From: Cohnella thailandensis
GTDB taxonomy: Bacteria > Bacillota > Bacilli > Paenibacillales > Paenibacillaceae
DNA: 64,000 nucleotides
Direction: 5' to 3'
NCBI RefSeq assembly: GCF_014212135.1
Contig: NZ_JACJVQ010000017.1
Location: forward strand, 1-64,000
Shown here: positions 8,433-17,245 of the stretch, one piece after another
Layout of the letters: every line of letters begins with the position of its first letter
Numbering within the stretch: the first letter of the stretch is position 1
Program-made: the position numbers and the translations under genes
The notes under the pieces: model-generated
What the model was told of the DNA's origin: nothing
Seen by the model: only the letters and a program-made list of their open reading frames with translations
The model's database searches: none

Positions 8433-9848
8433 TTGAAGCTCGGCGCGTTCCTCATGACTCCCGGCCATCACGTCGCGGCTTGGCGGTATCCGGATTCGGA
8501 AGCTTCCGAAGTGCTGAAGTTTCGGTTCTACAAGCGATTGGCGCAGATCGCGGAGCGAGGCAAATTCGATCTTCTGTTCCTGGCCGACGGGTACGCGGTA
8601 TCCGAGGCGTTCCCGGAGGCGGTCGCGCAGACGGTGGCGGTGCGGCCCGAACCGATTACGCTGCTATCCGCCTTGTCCGCGGTTACCGAGCATGTCGGCC
8701 TTGTCGCCACGGTGTCGACGACGTACAACGAGCCGTTCCACGTCGCGCGCAAGTTCGCTTCGCTCGATCATCTGAGCGACGGGCGCGCCGCCTGGAACGT
8801 CGTCACTTCCAACCACTCGGCCGAGGCGTACAACTTCGGCAGGGACGAACATCTCCTGCATTCGCTTCGGTACGAACGGGCCCGGGAGTTTATTCAAGTC
8901 GCGAAGGGATTGTGGGACAGCTGGGAGGACGATGCATTCGTCTATGACAAGGACAATGCGATATTCGCCGACCGCGGCAAGCTGCACACGCTTAACCACC
9001 AAGGCGAATGGTTCTCGGTACGCGGCCCGCTCAACGTTGCCCGTCCCGTTCAGGGCTATCCGGTCATCGTTCAAGCGGGGGCTTCCGAGCCGGGCAAGGA
9101 GCTTGCGGCAAGCTCCGCCGAAGTGATTTTTACCGCCTGGCAGACGCTCGAAGAAGCCCGACGCTTCTATGCCGACGTCAAGGGGAGACTCTCCAAGCAC
9201 GGGAGAGCTCCGGAGGATCTGCTCATCATGCCGGGGGTATTCCCGATCATCGGCAGGACCGAGGAGGAAGCGGCGGAGAAGAAAGCCAGCCTGGAGCGTC
9301 TCATCCCGGCGGAAGCCGGGGTAAGTTTGCTTTCCAACCTGATCAGCTTCGATCTGTCTACTTATCCGGTTGACGGTCCGCTTCCGGATTTGCCGGAGCT
9401 CGCGCAGGTCAACGGCGGCAAGAGCCGATTCCAGCTGATCAAGGATTTGGCGGAAAGGGACAATCTGACGATCCGTCAGCTCTATCAACGCATAGCGGGC
9501 GCGCGAGGCCATCGCGAGATTCTCGGCACGCCCGTGCAAATCGCCGACCAGCTGGAGGAATGGTTCGTCGGCGGAGCGGCCGACGGCTTTAACGTGATGC
9601 CTCCGTATTTGCCCGGAGGACTGGAGGATTTCGTAGAGCTGGTCGTTCCGGAGCTGCAGCGCCGGGGATTATTCCGCGCCGAGTACGAAGGCAAGACCCT
9701 GCGCGAACATCTCGGGCTCTCCCGTCCGCCCCACCCGGCGGCGCTCTCCGGTTCGCCTCGAATAAATACCGATACCGTCCGGACAGCCGGAGGCCTTGAA
9801 CACCCCGAAAGGGGGAACGAGGCCTCTTTGCATTATACGAACCGATGA
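8433..9848 (+). CDS. LLM-class flavin-dependent monooxygenase (NtaA/SnaA/DszA family)
   Basis: A predicted FMNH2-dependent monooxygenase of the nitrilotriacetate/dibenzothiophene-sulfone type; here probably C-S or C-N bond oxidation for sulfur scavenging. It has 471 aa, with the N-terminal LGAFLMTPGHHVAAWR and central VVTSNHSAEAYNFGR segments typical of the family and the QAGASEPGKELAA region near 210. Start choice is unsure: a strong site AAAGGAGGGG (8391-8400) has no ATG/GTG/TTG at good spacing, only an in-frame ACG at 8406. The first standard in-frame start is TTG at 8433, 32 nt away. It is first gene of the 12-kb operon. Confidence 0.88.
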   Translation: MKLGAFLMTPGHHVAAWRYPDSEASEVLKFRFYKRLAQIAERGKFDLLFLADGYAVSEAFPEAVAQTVAVRPEPITLLSALSAVTEHVGLVATVSTTYNEPFHVARKFASLDHLSDGRAAWNVVTSNHSAEAYNFGRDEHLLHSLRYERAREFIQVAKGLWDSWEDDAFVYDKDNAIFADRGKLHTLNHQGEWFSVRGPLNVARPVQGYPVIVQAGASEPGKELAASSAEVIFTAWQTLEEARRFYADVKGRLSKHGRAPEDLLIMPGVFPIIGRTEEEAAEKKASLERLIPAEAGVSLLSNLISFDLSTYPVDGPLPDLPELAQVNGGKSRFQLIKDLAERDNLTIRQLYQRIAGARGHREILGTPVQIADQLEEWFVGGAADGFNVMPPYLPGGLEDFVELVVPELQRRGLFRAEYEGKTLREHLGLSRPPHPAALSGSPRINTDTVRTAGGLEHPERGNEASLHYTNR

Positions 9849-9862
9849 CAGGAGGAGGCCAC

Positions 9863-11473
9863 ATGGGAAAAGTCGCTAACCGACCGGCGCTGGAAGCGTC
9901 GGCGGACGTTCTCGTGATCGGCGGGGGACCCGCGGGAACGTGGGCCGCTCTGGCGGCCGCCGCCAAAGGGGCGAGCGTGGTCCTGGTAGACAAGGGATAC
10001 TGCGGCACGAGCGGGGCGACGGCGCCTTCGGGAACCGGGGTCTGGTACGTCGAGCCGACAGTCCGCGAGCGCGAAGAGGCGATGGGAAGCCGTGAAGCGC
10101 TCGGAGGCTACCTCGCGGATAGAGGCTGGATGGCCAGGGTGCTGGACCGAACTTATGCGAACATGAACGAGCTGGCGCTTGCCGGCTATCCTTTTCCGCT
10201 CGACGAGGATGGCCGGCCGTACCGTCGCAGCCTGCAAGGGCCGGAATACATGAAGCTGATGCGCCGGCGGGTCAAGCAAGCGGGCGTGCTCGTCTGGGAT
10301 CATTGCCCGGCTCAGGAGCTGCTGACCGACAGCTACGGCGTCGGCGGAGCCCGGGGCATGCAATTGCGAACGGGAGAGCCTTGGCTCGTCAAGGCGGGCG
10401 CCGTCGTGATCGCTTCCGGAGGGTGCGCGTTCCTGAGCAGCGCCCTCGGCTGCAACGTGCTTACGGGCGACGGCTACTTATTCGCGGCGGAGGCGGGGGC
10501 GTGCCTGTCCGGCATGGAGTTCTCGAACGCCTACGCGATAAGCCCGACCTTCTCGACGATTACGAAGACAGCTTTCTATACGTGGGCGAGCTTCTATCGC
10601 GGGGACGGAACTCTTATCGAAGGAGCCGGATCGCAGCGGGGGCGCTCCGTCATCGCGCGTACGCTGCAGACGCAGCCGGTGTATGCCTGCCTGGATCGGA
10701 CGACGGAGGAGATGAGGCGCTGGATGAGGCTCGCTCAGCCGAACTTCTTCTTGTCGTTCGACCGGCTTGGCATCGACCCGTTCACGCAGAAATTCCCGAT
10801 CACTCTTCGTCTGGAGGGTACCGTGCGAGGGACGGGAGGCATTCATCTGATCGACGAATCGTGCGCGACGGCCGTACCTGGCTTGTATGCGGCAGGGGAT
10901 GCGGCGTCCCGCCAGTTCATCTGCGGGGGCTTCACGGGCGGAGGGAGCCACAACGCGGCTTGGGCGATGTCTTCCGGCTCCTGGTCGGGCGAAGCCGCGG
11001 CCGGCTATTCGTTCGGATTGGGACGCTTGAGCGGGAAACGCGAGTTATCGGGACTTCGCCCGACGGGTGAATCGGCCAGCGTTCCGGTGAGCCATGGCGA
11101 CGTTCGCGACTTGGCCGCCGGCGTGAAGCGGCAGGTCGAACCGTTCGAGATCAACCTGTTCCGAACGGAGTCCGGGCTCAAGCAATCGCTTGCCCGATTG
11201 GACCGAATATGGCTCGAAGCGCGCGGCGGCTTGGCTGACTCGGCGGCCGATGCCGTCAAGCTGAGGGAGGTTCAAGCAATGGCCTCCACGGCACGATGGA
11301 TGTATGCCTCCGCGTTGGCCCGGAAGGAGACGCGCGGCATGCATAAGCGCCTTGATTATCCCGATACGGATTCGGCCCAACATTATCGGCTGCTCTCCGG
11401 AGGCTTGGAGGAAGTCTGGGTGAAGCCGGAATCCGCCGCTCGCCAAGCGGCGGGGGAGGTGCAAGCGGGATGA
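9863..11473 (+). CDS. FAD-dependent oxidoreductase (fumarate reductase/AprA-like flavoprotein)
   Basis: The 536-aa flavoprotein has an N-terminal dinucleotide fold DVLVIGGGPAGTWAAL and the GYCGTSGATAPSG element of the succinate dehydrogenase/fumarate reductase/AprA family. Near the C-terminus of the FAD domain lie GLYAAGDAASRQF and GGFTGGGSHNAAWAM. It overlaps the ferredoxin gene by ATGA, so the two likely form a complex resembling AprAB-type reductases. It may supply electrons, or act directly on a sulfur intermediate. The start at 9863 follows AGGAGG; an ATG at 9845 overlapping the previous stop is less likely. The exact substrate is unknown. Confidence 0.8.
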   Translation: MGKVANRPALEASADVLVIGGGPAGTWAALAAAAKGASVVLVDKGYCGTSGATAPSGTGVWYVEPTVREREEAMGSREALGGYLADRGWMARVLDRTYANMNELALAGYPFPLDEDGRPYRRSLQGPEYMKLMRRRVKQAGVLVWDHCPAQELLTDSYGVGGARGMQLRTGEPWLVKAGAVVIASGGCAFLSSALGCNVLTGDGYLFAAEAGACLSGMEFSNAYAISPTFSTITKTAFYTWASFYRGDGTLIEGAGSQRGRSVIARTLQTQPVYACLDRTTEEMRRWMRLAQPNFFLSFDRLGIDPFTQKFPITLRLEGTVRGTGGIHLIDESCATAVPGLYAAGDAASRQFICGGFTGGGSHNAAWAMSSGSWSGEAAAGYSFGLGRLSGKRELSGLRPTGESASVPVSHGDVRDLAAGVKRQVEPFEINLFRTESGLKQSLARLDRIWLEARGGLADSAADAVKLREVQAMASTARWMYASALARKETRGMHKRLDYPDTDSAQHYRLLSGGLEEVWVKPESAARQAAGEVQAG

Positions 11474-11814
11474 TCCAGCTGGTCAGCCGCGAGCGATGCG
11501 TCTCCTGCAGCCGATGCATCCAAGTTTGCCCGACCCGCGTCTTCGACGAGTCGCCCGAGGGCTTGCCCGTTATCGCCAGGCAGGAGGATTGCCAAACCTG
11601 CTTCATGTGCGAGCTGTACTGTCCCGTCGATGCCCTTTACGTCTCCCCCCACGATCATCCGGTCGAGACGCCGGGGGAGCGGGAGCTGGCGCAAGCCGGG
11701 CTGCTTGGCAGCTACCGGGAGCATGTCGGCTGGGGACGAGGGCGCTCTCCGGGCGCGGCGAAGGATGCTTCTTATTTAATGATCATGGAGATGCGGAGAA
11801 CATCAGGGAATTAA
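11470..11814 (+). CDS. 4Fe-4S dicluster ferredoxin-like protein
   Basis: A small electron carrier (114 aa) with two classical cluster motifs, CVSCSRCIQVCP (about residues 10-21) and CQTCFMCELYCP (about 39-50). The rest is a short charged tail. ATGA overlap with the flavoprotein gene implies translational coupling and a stable partner, comparable to the AprA/AprB arrangement. It could deliver electrons to the flavoprotein or to the flavin-dependent monooxygenases of this operon, which have no separate SsuE-like flavin reductase here. Confidence 0.85.
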   Translation: MIQLVSRERCVSCSRCIQVCPTRVFDESPEGLPVIARQEDCQTCFMCELYCPVDALYVSPHDHPVETPGERELAQAGLLGSYREHVGWGRGRSPGAAKDASYLMIMEMRRTSGN

Positions 11815-11841
11815 ACCGAATCGTCAAGGGGGAATGAAAGG

Positions 11842-13242
11842 TTGCCAATCATTCAAGATCCGAAGGCGCCGCGGCCGGATCCGAAGGCCGGGGAAGGTGA
11901 ACGGCGAGGGGAGCTAGGACGGGATCATGGTCTTAATGTCAATCGCCCGCTCCGCGAGCAAGCGTACCTTCTGCCCCGCACGGCGGAGGAGTTGAGGCGG
12001 AAGAGATCGGGTTTGCACGAGCTGGAGGACGGAGCTTCCGTCTTCGCGGCCGGCTGGGCCGATTACGCGCATGCTCTTTTTGCCGGCTGGCAGGCGCACG
12101 AACGGCACCTGCACGCGTCCGGAATCCCAATCGCAGCGAACGGAGACCGCTCCTTGCAACGGCTCTATCGGCTAAGCGAACAACGGCGGGCGCTGATCAC
12201 GACGTCCTTCCACCCGCTCGCCGGTCATGGCAACGGCCAGCCTGTCTTGCGGTTCGCTCCGGAGGGAGGCGTCAGGCTTAGCGGAACGCAAACGTTCGGC
12301 GAGGAAGCGGCGTTCGCGGATGAGCTGCTCGTATTCGTTCGCGGGAACGACCCGAAGGAACCGGCAGCCGCGGTTCTCGTGTCGACGGCGACGGAAGGGC
12401 TTCGGCTGCTTCCCGCCGGAAGCGGGGAAGCCCGAGCCGAAGGCGCGCAAATCGATCCAAACGCTTCAAACGTTCAAATCGATCCAAACGATCCAAACGC
12501 TCCAAACGATCCACAAGCTCCAAACGATCATAACTCCTCTAACGTTCAAGTCCCTCAAGGATCGTTTTCTCTCGTTCAAGCGCAATACGACGACGTAAAG
12601 GTTCCGCGGGAAAGGCTGTTGTTCGAGGGGGATACGGAAGCCCTGAACCGGCTGCTGAACCATCCGCTCGTCAAGTCTCTCGCCGATTACCAATGGGCGT
12701 CCCGGCAGCTTGCGGCTCTGGAGCTGATCGGCGGCACCGCCTTCGCGCTCGCGGAGCAGACCGGCCTAGGCCGGGAGCTTCACATTCAAGGGGAGCTAGG
12801 CGAGCTTATCCAGCGAATAGAGACGCTGAGAGCGCTTCTGCACGCCGCAGAGCTCGGGGCCGAGGCCGGCCCGGAGGGCGTGCTGCTGCCGGCGCCCGTT
12901 CCGCTGCAAGCGGCGCTGAAGGCGGGAGGCGATTATTACGGCAAGTCGGTTCTGACGCTTCAGAGGATCGGAGCAGGCGCGTTCCTGGCGGATCCGAGCG
13001 TCCCGGCCGCCGCTGCCGGCAAGCCGACGTTGGCGCAGCTGGCGTGGCAGCTAGCCGGAAGCGGCGCTGCGGCGCGAAGGGCGCTGCACGAGCAGCACGC
13101 CTTAGGCGATTCGCTGGCGCTGTCGCAGGAGCTGTATCGGAATTATCCCGTTCGGCTGTTGAGAAGCCGGTACGCCGAGTTCTGGCGGAGCTTGTCTCCG
13201 CTTGCCCGGGATGGAACCCACGAATCGGAGGTGCGGCGATGA
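11842..13242 (+). CDS. Divergent HpaB/acyl-CoA dehydrogenase-fold monooxygenase with low-complexity insert
   Basis: This 466-aa protein aligns along its length with the HpaB-like protein encoded at 14171 (shared QRIETLRALL..AELGA...P, AGGDYYGKSVLTLQ, NYPVRLLRSRYAEF), so it is a paralogous FADH2-dependent monooxygenase. It is more diverged and lacks the DHPLSSRFDE segment of its sibling. In that place it carries an Asn/Pro/Asp-rich stretch of about 35 residues (about 203-237) made of IDPN and APNDP repeats. The start is TTG at 11842 behind AAGGGGG. It is followed by the transporter ATPase with ATGA overlap. It may be active, or an accessory subunit of the second copy. Confidence 0.65.
   Translation: MPIIQDPKAPRPDPKAGEGERRGELGRDHGLNVNRPLREQAYLLPRTAEELRRKRSGLHELEDGASVFAAGWADYAHALFAGWQAHERHLHASGIPIAANGDRSLQRLYRLSEQRRALITTSFHPLAGHGNGQPVLRFAPEGGVRLSGTQTFGEEAAFADELLVFVRGNDPKEPAAAVLVSTATEGLRLLPAGSGEARAEGAQIDPNASNVQIDPNDPNAPNDPQAPNDHNSSNVQVPQGSFSLVQAQYDDVKVPRERLLFEGDTEALNRLLNHPLVKSLADYQWASRQLAALELIGGTAFALAEQTGLGRELHIQGELGELIQRIETLRALLHAAELGAEAGPEGVLLPAPVPLQAALKAGGDYYGKSVLTLQRIGAGAFLADPSVPAAAAGKPTLAQLAWQLAGSGAAARRALHEQHALGDSLALSQELYRNYPVRLLRSRYAEFWRSLSPLARDGTHESEVRR
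12448..12549 (+). repeat. In-frame minisatellite of GATCCAAACG-type units
   Basis: About ten imperfect units of 9-12 nt (GATCCAAACG, CTCCAAACGAT, TTCAAACG) lie inside the HpaB-like gene. They stay in frame and encode Asn/Asp/Pro/Gln-rich sequence. Base composition is clearly more A-rich than the surrounding gene, suggesting replication-slippage expansion. Confidence 0.75.
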
Positions 13243-14147
13243 CCGTCAAAATAACGGCTAAGCAAGTCGAAATGACATTCCAGTCCAAGAACGAGACGGG
13301 GAAAAAAGAACCGATCCGCGTGCTGGACGGCTTCGACCTGGAGGTCAAGGAAGGAGAGTTTCTCGCCATTCTCGGTCCGAGCGGCTGCGGCAAGTCGACC
13401 TTCCTGAACCTGTTGGCCGGTCTAGCCAAGCAATCGTCCGGCGAGATCGCCGTCGACGGCAAGCCTGTCCATGGCGTCAACAAGAAGCACGGCGTCGTGT
13501 TCCAAGGTTACGCGCTGTTTCCGTGGCGCACGGTCCTGCAGAACGTCGAGGTCGGGCTGCAAATACGCGGAGTCCGCTCCAAGGAGAGAAAGAGGATAGC
13601 GCGGGAGTATATCCGGCTTGTCGGTCTCCAGAGCTTCGAGAATCGCTATCCGCACGAGTTGTCCGGCGGGATGAAGCAGAGGGTGGCGATCGCCCGCTCG
13701 CTTGCGTACGATCCGGACGTCCTGCTCATGGATGAACCGTTCGCGGCGCTGGACGCGCAGACGAGGGAAATCTTGCAATCCGAGCTGCTCCGCATTTGGG
13801 ATTCGCAGAAGAAGACGATCGTGTTCATCACGCACAGCCTGGACGAAGCGATCTTCCTGGCGGACCGCGTCGCCGTCATGACGGCCCGGCCGGGCAAGGT
13901 CAAGGAACTGATCGACATCCCGCTCGAGCGGCCGCGTTCGGCGGATATCCGCAATTCGGAGCGGTTCGTCAAGCTTCGCCAGCAGGCGTGGGCGATCCTG
14001 AAGGACGAAGTGGATAAATCTCAGCAGTTGGGCCAGCGGAGCGCCATTTCGGCGAGCGAGACCGAGCACGGATCGGGCTTCCCGAAGCAGGCCCATGCGG
14101 GAGCGATCGCCGAGCTGCTGCCGGACAAAGCGGCAAGCCATGGCTGA
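13239..14147 (+). CDS. ABC transporter ATP-binding protein (nitrate/sulfonate/taurine type, SsuB-like)
   Basis: ATPase subunit of 302 aa for an SsuABC/TauABC-type importer. Motifs: Walker A GPSGCGKST (about 43-51), Q-loop FQGYALFPW, signature LSGGMKQR, Walker B VLLMDEPFAALD, and switch His in ITHSLDEA. There is a C-terminal tail of about 50 residues beyond the usual end. The start at 13239 overlaps the preceding stop as ATGA, with GGAGG upstream. Its permease and binding proteins are encoded about 4 kb downstream (17945-20766) in the same operon, an unusual split. Confidence 0.9.
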   Translation: MTVKITAKQVEMTFQSKNETGKKEPIRVLDGFDLEVKEGEFLAILGPSGCGKSTFLNLLAGLAKQSSGEIAVDGKPVHGVNKKHGVVFQGYALFPWRTVLQNVEVGLQIRGVRSKERKRIAREYIRLVGLQSFENRYPHELSGGMKQRVAIARSLAYDPDVLLMDEPFAALDAQTREILQSELLRIWDSQKKTIVFITHSLDEAIFLADRVAVMTARPGKVKELIDIPLERPRSADIRNSERFVKLRQQAWAILKDEVDKSQQLGQRSAISASETEHGSGFPKQAHAGAIAELLPDKAASHG

Positions 14148-14170
14148 CCGGAGGGAGGACGAGACAACCG

Positions 14171-15595
14171 ATGACGTCAGGCGCTAATTATTACGAACGG
14201 CTGAACGACGGCCGCCGGGTGTGGCTTGACGGGGGCATCGTCCCCGACATTCGCAGCCATCCCGCTTTTCGCGGCACGGTCCGATCCGTTACGTCCCTCT
14301 TGGATCTGCAGGACGATCCGGAGACGGAGGCGGAATTAACCTACCGGACGGAATCCGGGGCGAAGGCTAACATCGCTTACCTCGTTCCGGAATCGAAGGA
14401 GGACCTGTTCCGTCGCAGCCGAGGGCTTAAGAGATGGTCGGACGCCACCTTCGGCGTCATGAGCCGGGTAGCCGGATTCTATCGTTCCCAGCTCACGGGG
14501 TGGTACATCGCGCGGAATTCGATCCAACGGGAGCAGCCGTATTTTCCGGGGAAAATCGCCGCCTATTACGAGCATGTCCGCGACCGCGATCTGCTGGTGA
14601 CCGCCGCCGGCCACGATCCGCAGATCGATCGTTCCAAGCTGGCCCATGAGCTGGGGGATTTGCATACGGCCTTGCGGATCGTGCGCGAGACGGAAGAAGG
14701 CGTTATCGTCCGGGGCGCCAAGATGATCGGGACCGGCGCTCCTTACATGGACGAGATCGTCGTCTCCCCTCACGGCAAGAAAACGGACGACGAGCGGCGG
14801 TACGCCGTCATGTTCGCCATACCGGCTTCTTATCCGGGATTGCACTTGATCTGCCGGGAGTCGTTCGCCTCCGAGCGCGAGGAGGATCATCCGCTTAGCT
14901 CCCGCTTCGACGAGATGGATGCCGTGCTCGTGTTCGATGACGCTCTCATTCCGTGGGAGAGGGTGTTTATCAAGGACGATCCGGCGGCCATCTGGACCGT
15001 CCGTTCGGACCGGATGGCGAGCGCGCTCAGCCTGCACGAGAATATCGTCCGGCTGGCAAGCAAGCTCGAATTTACGGCGGCCGTCGGCGTAGAGATGGCC
15101 GAATCGATCGGAATCGCGAAGTTCGCTCACGTGCAGGAGAAGCTTGCCGAGCTTATTTTCCAATGGGAATCGATCAAAGCGCTTCTCCTGTCTGCCGAGC
15201 ACGGGGCGACACCGCACCCGTTAGGCGTGTGGGAGCCTGCGCTGCAGCCGATAATCGCCGCCAAAAACCTAGGCAACCGGTATTATCCGAGGGCGATCGA
15301 GATCCTGCAGCAGCTTTCCGGAGCGGGCATGCTGCAGGTGCCTTCGACCCTTGCGGAGCTGAACGGTCCGCTCGGCGCTCGTCTCCGGAACGTCTACCGA
15401 GGCGCGGACCGGGACGCGGAGGAGAGGGTTAAGCTGCTCAAGCTAAGCTGGGATCTGGTAGGCAGCCGCCTGGGGGCCAGGCACGAGCTTTACGAGAGGT
15501 TCTACGCGGGCGATCCGGTGCGCACCTATGCCGCACAGTACGTCGACTACGACAAGCGGCCTCTTCTCGAGAAGGCGGCGCGCCGGACGGTATGA
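14171..15595 (+). CDS. 4-hydroxyphenylacetate 3-hydroxylase (HpaB)-family monooxygenase
   Basis: A 474-aa flavin-dependent monooxygenase of the HpaB/acyl-CoA dehydrogenase fold, usually working with reduced FAD from a partner reductase. Family traits: an N-terminal YYERLNDGR..WLDG segment, central YFPGKIAAYYEH and DHPLSSRFDEMDAVLVFDD, IPWERVF, and the C-terminal GDPVRTYAAQYVDYD. HpaB enzymes hydroxylate phenolic rings; in this operon an aromatic organosulfur compound is a possible substrate (inference). It is followed by the CopC-CopD fusion gene with ATGA overlap, so it is firmly in the same transcript. Confidence 0.85.
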   Translation: MTSGANYYERLNDGRRVWLDGGIVPDIRSHPAFRGTVRSVTSLLDLQDDPETEAELTYRTESGAKANIAYLVPESKEDLFRRSRGLKRWSDATFGVMSRVAGFYRSQLTGWYIARNSIQREQPYFPGKIAAYYEHVRDRDLLVTAAGHDPQIDRSKLAHELGDLHTALRIVRETEEGVIVRGAKMIGTGAPYMDEIVVSPHGKKTDDERRYAVMFAIPASYPGLHLICRESFASEREEDHPLSSRFDEMDAVLVFDDALIPWERVFIKDDPAAIWTVRSDRMASALSLHENIVRLASKLEFTAAVGVEMAESIGIAKFAHVQEKLAELIFQWESIKALLLSAEHGATPHPLGVWEPALQPIIAAKNLGNRYYPRAIEILQQLSGAGMLQVPSTLAELNGPLGARLRNVYRGADRDAEERVKLLKLSWDLVGSRLGARHELYERFYAGDPVRTYAAQYVDYDKRPLLEKAARRTV

Positions 15596-17232
15596 GCGTA
15601 TCCGCTCGCCGTCGGCTGGCTCGCCTGGCTGCCGCGTTGGCGCTAACGGCCGTCGTTTGGCTGCTCTTGCCCGGGGGAACCGGCTCCGCGCATTCCACGC
15701 TGACGTCCGCTTCTCCCGCCCCGGACAGCCGGGTGTCGACCGCGCCGGGCGAGATCGAGCTGGCGTTCAACGAGCGTCTGGAGAACAAGGGCTACGCCAT
15801 CCGGGTTTACGACCGGAAGGGACTGCCCGTCACTCGCAACGAAGCGGAATTGGATCCGGGCCGCCGAGTCATCCGTCTTGCCCTTCCGCCGCTGGAGGAT
15901 GGCAGCTACACGGTCACCTACCGGCTGCTCTCGGCCGACGGCCATCCCGTGCGGGCGTCCTACGTGTTTACGCTCGGCCTGCAGACGGAGGCCAACATGG
16001 GCTACGCCTCGGCTTCCCGCCTTCATGAAGAGCACGACCTCGGCAGGAACGCTCCCTACTGGATCGTTCGCGGCTTATACTATCTCGGCTTGCTGTCGGC
16101 AACCGGATGGGTCGGCTTGCGAGTGTACGCGGCTCCGCTCGTCGCGGCGAACCGACGTCGTTACATCCTCGTGCGGAAAATTCTGCTCGGCTTTAACCTG
16201 GCCGCGCTGCTGCTGCTCGCATGGAACGACTACGTCCGGTTAAGCGACAGCTTGGAAGCTTCCGAGCTTCCCCTGCTGCTCGACACTTCGATCGGACTCT
16301 CGTATGCCATCGCGATCCCGGCGGCGGTTGCCGGATTGCCGATCGTCGGCAGATGGCGGACGGCGGACGCGGCTTGGGTGCTGCTTCTGTTCGCGGCCAA
16401 AGGCTTAAACGGGCACGCGATGGGCTACTCGGTTCCTTGGGTCACTTATTTGCTCGACGTGCTGCATCTGGCTGCCGCCAGCCTGTGGGCGGGCGCGTTG
16501 CTCGCATTCGCCGGTTTAGGAACGAAACGGCTGATCGGGCAATACGGTTCCGAAGCGTCGCGGTTGTCGAATGCGGCATTCCTGGCGGTACTTCTTCTCG
16601 CCGCGAGCGGCTTGTCCGCCGCCGCGCTGTATACGGACGGATTCGGCCGTCTCCTCGATACGCAGTGGGGCAGGCTGATGGTCGCCAAAAGCTTCGCGGT
16701 CATGCTCGTCCTCGCCGCCGGAGCGGGTCTGCGAAGGAGGATCCGCAAGCGCAGGCCGTCGGGGAGCCCGGGATGGCTGGCTTGCGATATCGGACTGCTG
16801 CTCGTCATTCTCGGGATCACCGCGGTGTTTACTTATCTGAATCCGCTCGCGGCGACCGGTCCTCTTTTCTGGCACGAGAACGTCAAGGGACTTCACGTCG
16901 CCGCGATCATTACCCCGAACCAAGCGGGCGAAATCAATCAATTCAACGTTTCGATAGGAGGAGGCAGCGAAGCCGACGGCTCGAAGACGCAGCCTAGACG
17001 CGTTACGCTTCGGCTGCAACCGATCGACCGGCCGGACGTCGCCCCGATCGATGTGCCTCTTGCCCTCGTGAGAACGAACGGCAGCCCGCTCAGCCTATAC
17101 GACTACCAATACAGCGCAGAAGGACGGTACTTATCGCTGCCGGGCAAGTGGAAGCTGGAGGTCCGGGTCCTCGGCGCGAAGTCGAACGAGTACGTCACGG
17201 CCACCGCCTTTTACAGCGAGAACCCCAAATAG
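15592..17232 (+). CDS. ycnJ: CopC-CopD fusion copper protein (YcnJ-like)
   Basis: A copper uptake/resistance membrane protein of 546 aa. A signal sequence ends near GTGSAHS, so the mature protein starts with a copper-binding His as in CopC. The CopC domain spans about 33-130 (PAPDSRV...ELAFNERL, LLSADGHPVRASYVFTLG, with a second His). Next comes a CopD-like domain of about eight membrane helices (about 150-430) and a C-terminal extracytoplasmic domain of about 100 residues. B. subtilis YcnJ has the same build and is induced on copper limitation. The overlap with the HpaB-like gene and the following ycnI place copper handling inside a presumed sulfur operon. Confidence 0.88.
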   Translation: MSVSARRRLARLAAALALTAVVWLLLPGGTGSAHSTLTSASPAPDSRVSTAPGEIELAFNERLENKGYAIRVYDRKGLPVTRNEAELDPGRRVIRLALPPLEDGSYTVTYRLLSADGHPVRASYVFTLGLQTEANMGYASASRLHEEHDLGRNAPYWIVRGLYYLGLLSATGWVGLRVYAAPLVAANRRRYILVRKILLGFNLAALLLLAWNDYVRLSDSLEASELPLLLDTSIGLSYAIAIPAAVAGLPIVGRWRTADAAWVLLLFAAKGLNGHAMGYSVPWVTYLLDVLHLAAASLWAGALLAFAGLGTKRLIGQYGSEASRLSNAAFLAVLLLAASGLSAAALYTDGFGRLLDTQWGRLMVAKSFAVMLVLAAGAGLRRRIRKRRPSGSPGWLACDIGLLLVILGITAVFTYLNPLAATGPLFWHENVKGLHVAAIITPNQAGEINQFNVSIGGGSEADGSKTQPRRVTLRLQPIDRPDVAPIDVPLALVRTNGSPLSLYDYQYSAEGRYLSLPGKWKLEVRVLGAKSNEYVTATAFYSENPK

Positions 17233-17245
17233 GGAGGTTATTCAT

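Noticed and set aside
12693..13238. Upstream extension of the transporter ATPase frame
   Set aside because: The Arg/Ala-rich sequence overlaps the HpaB-like gene in another frame; the real start is the ATGA overlap at 13239.
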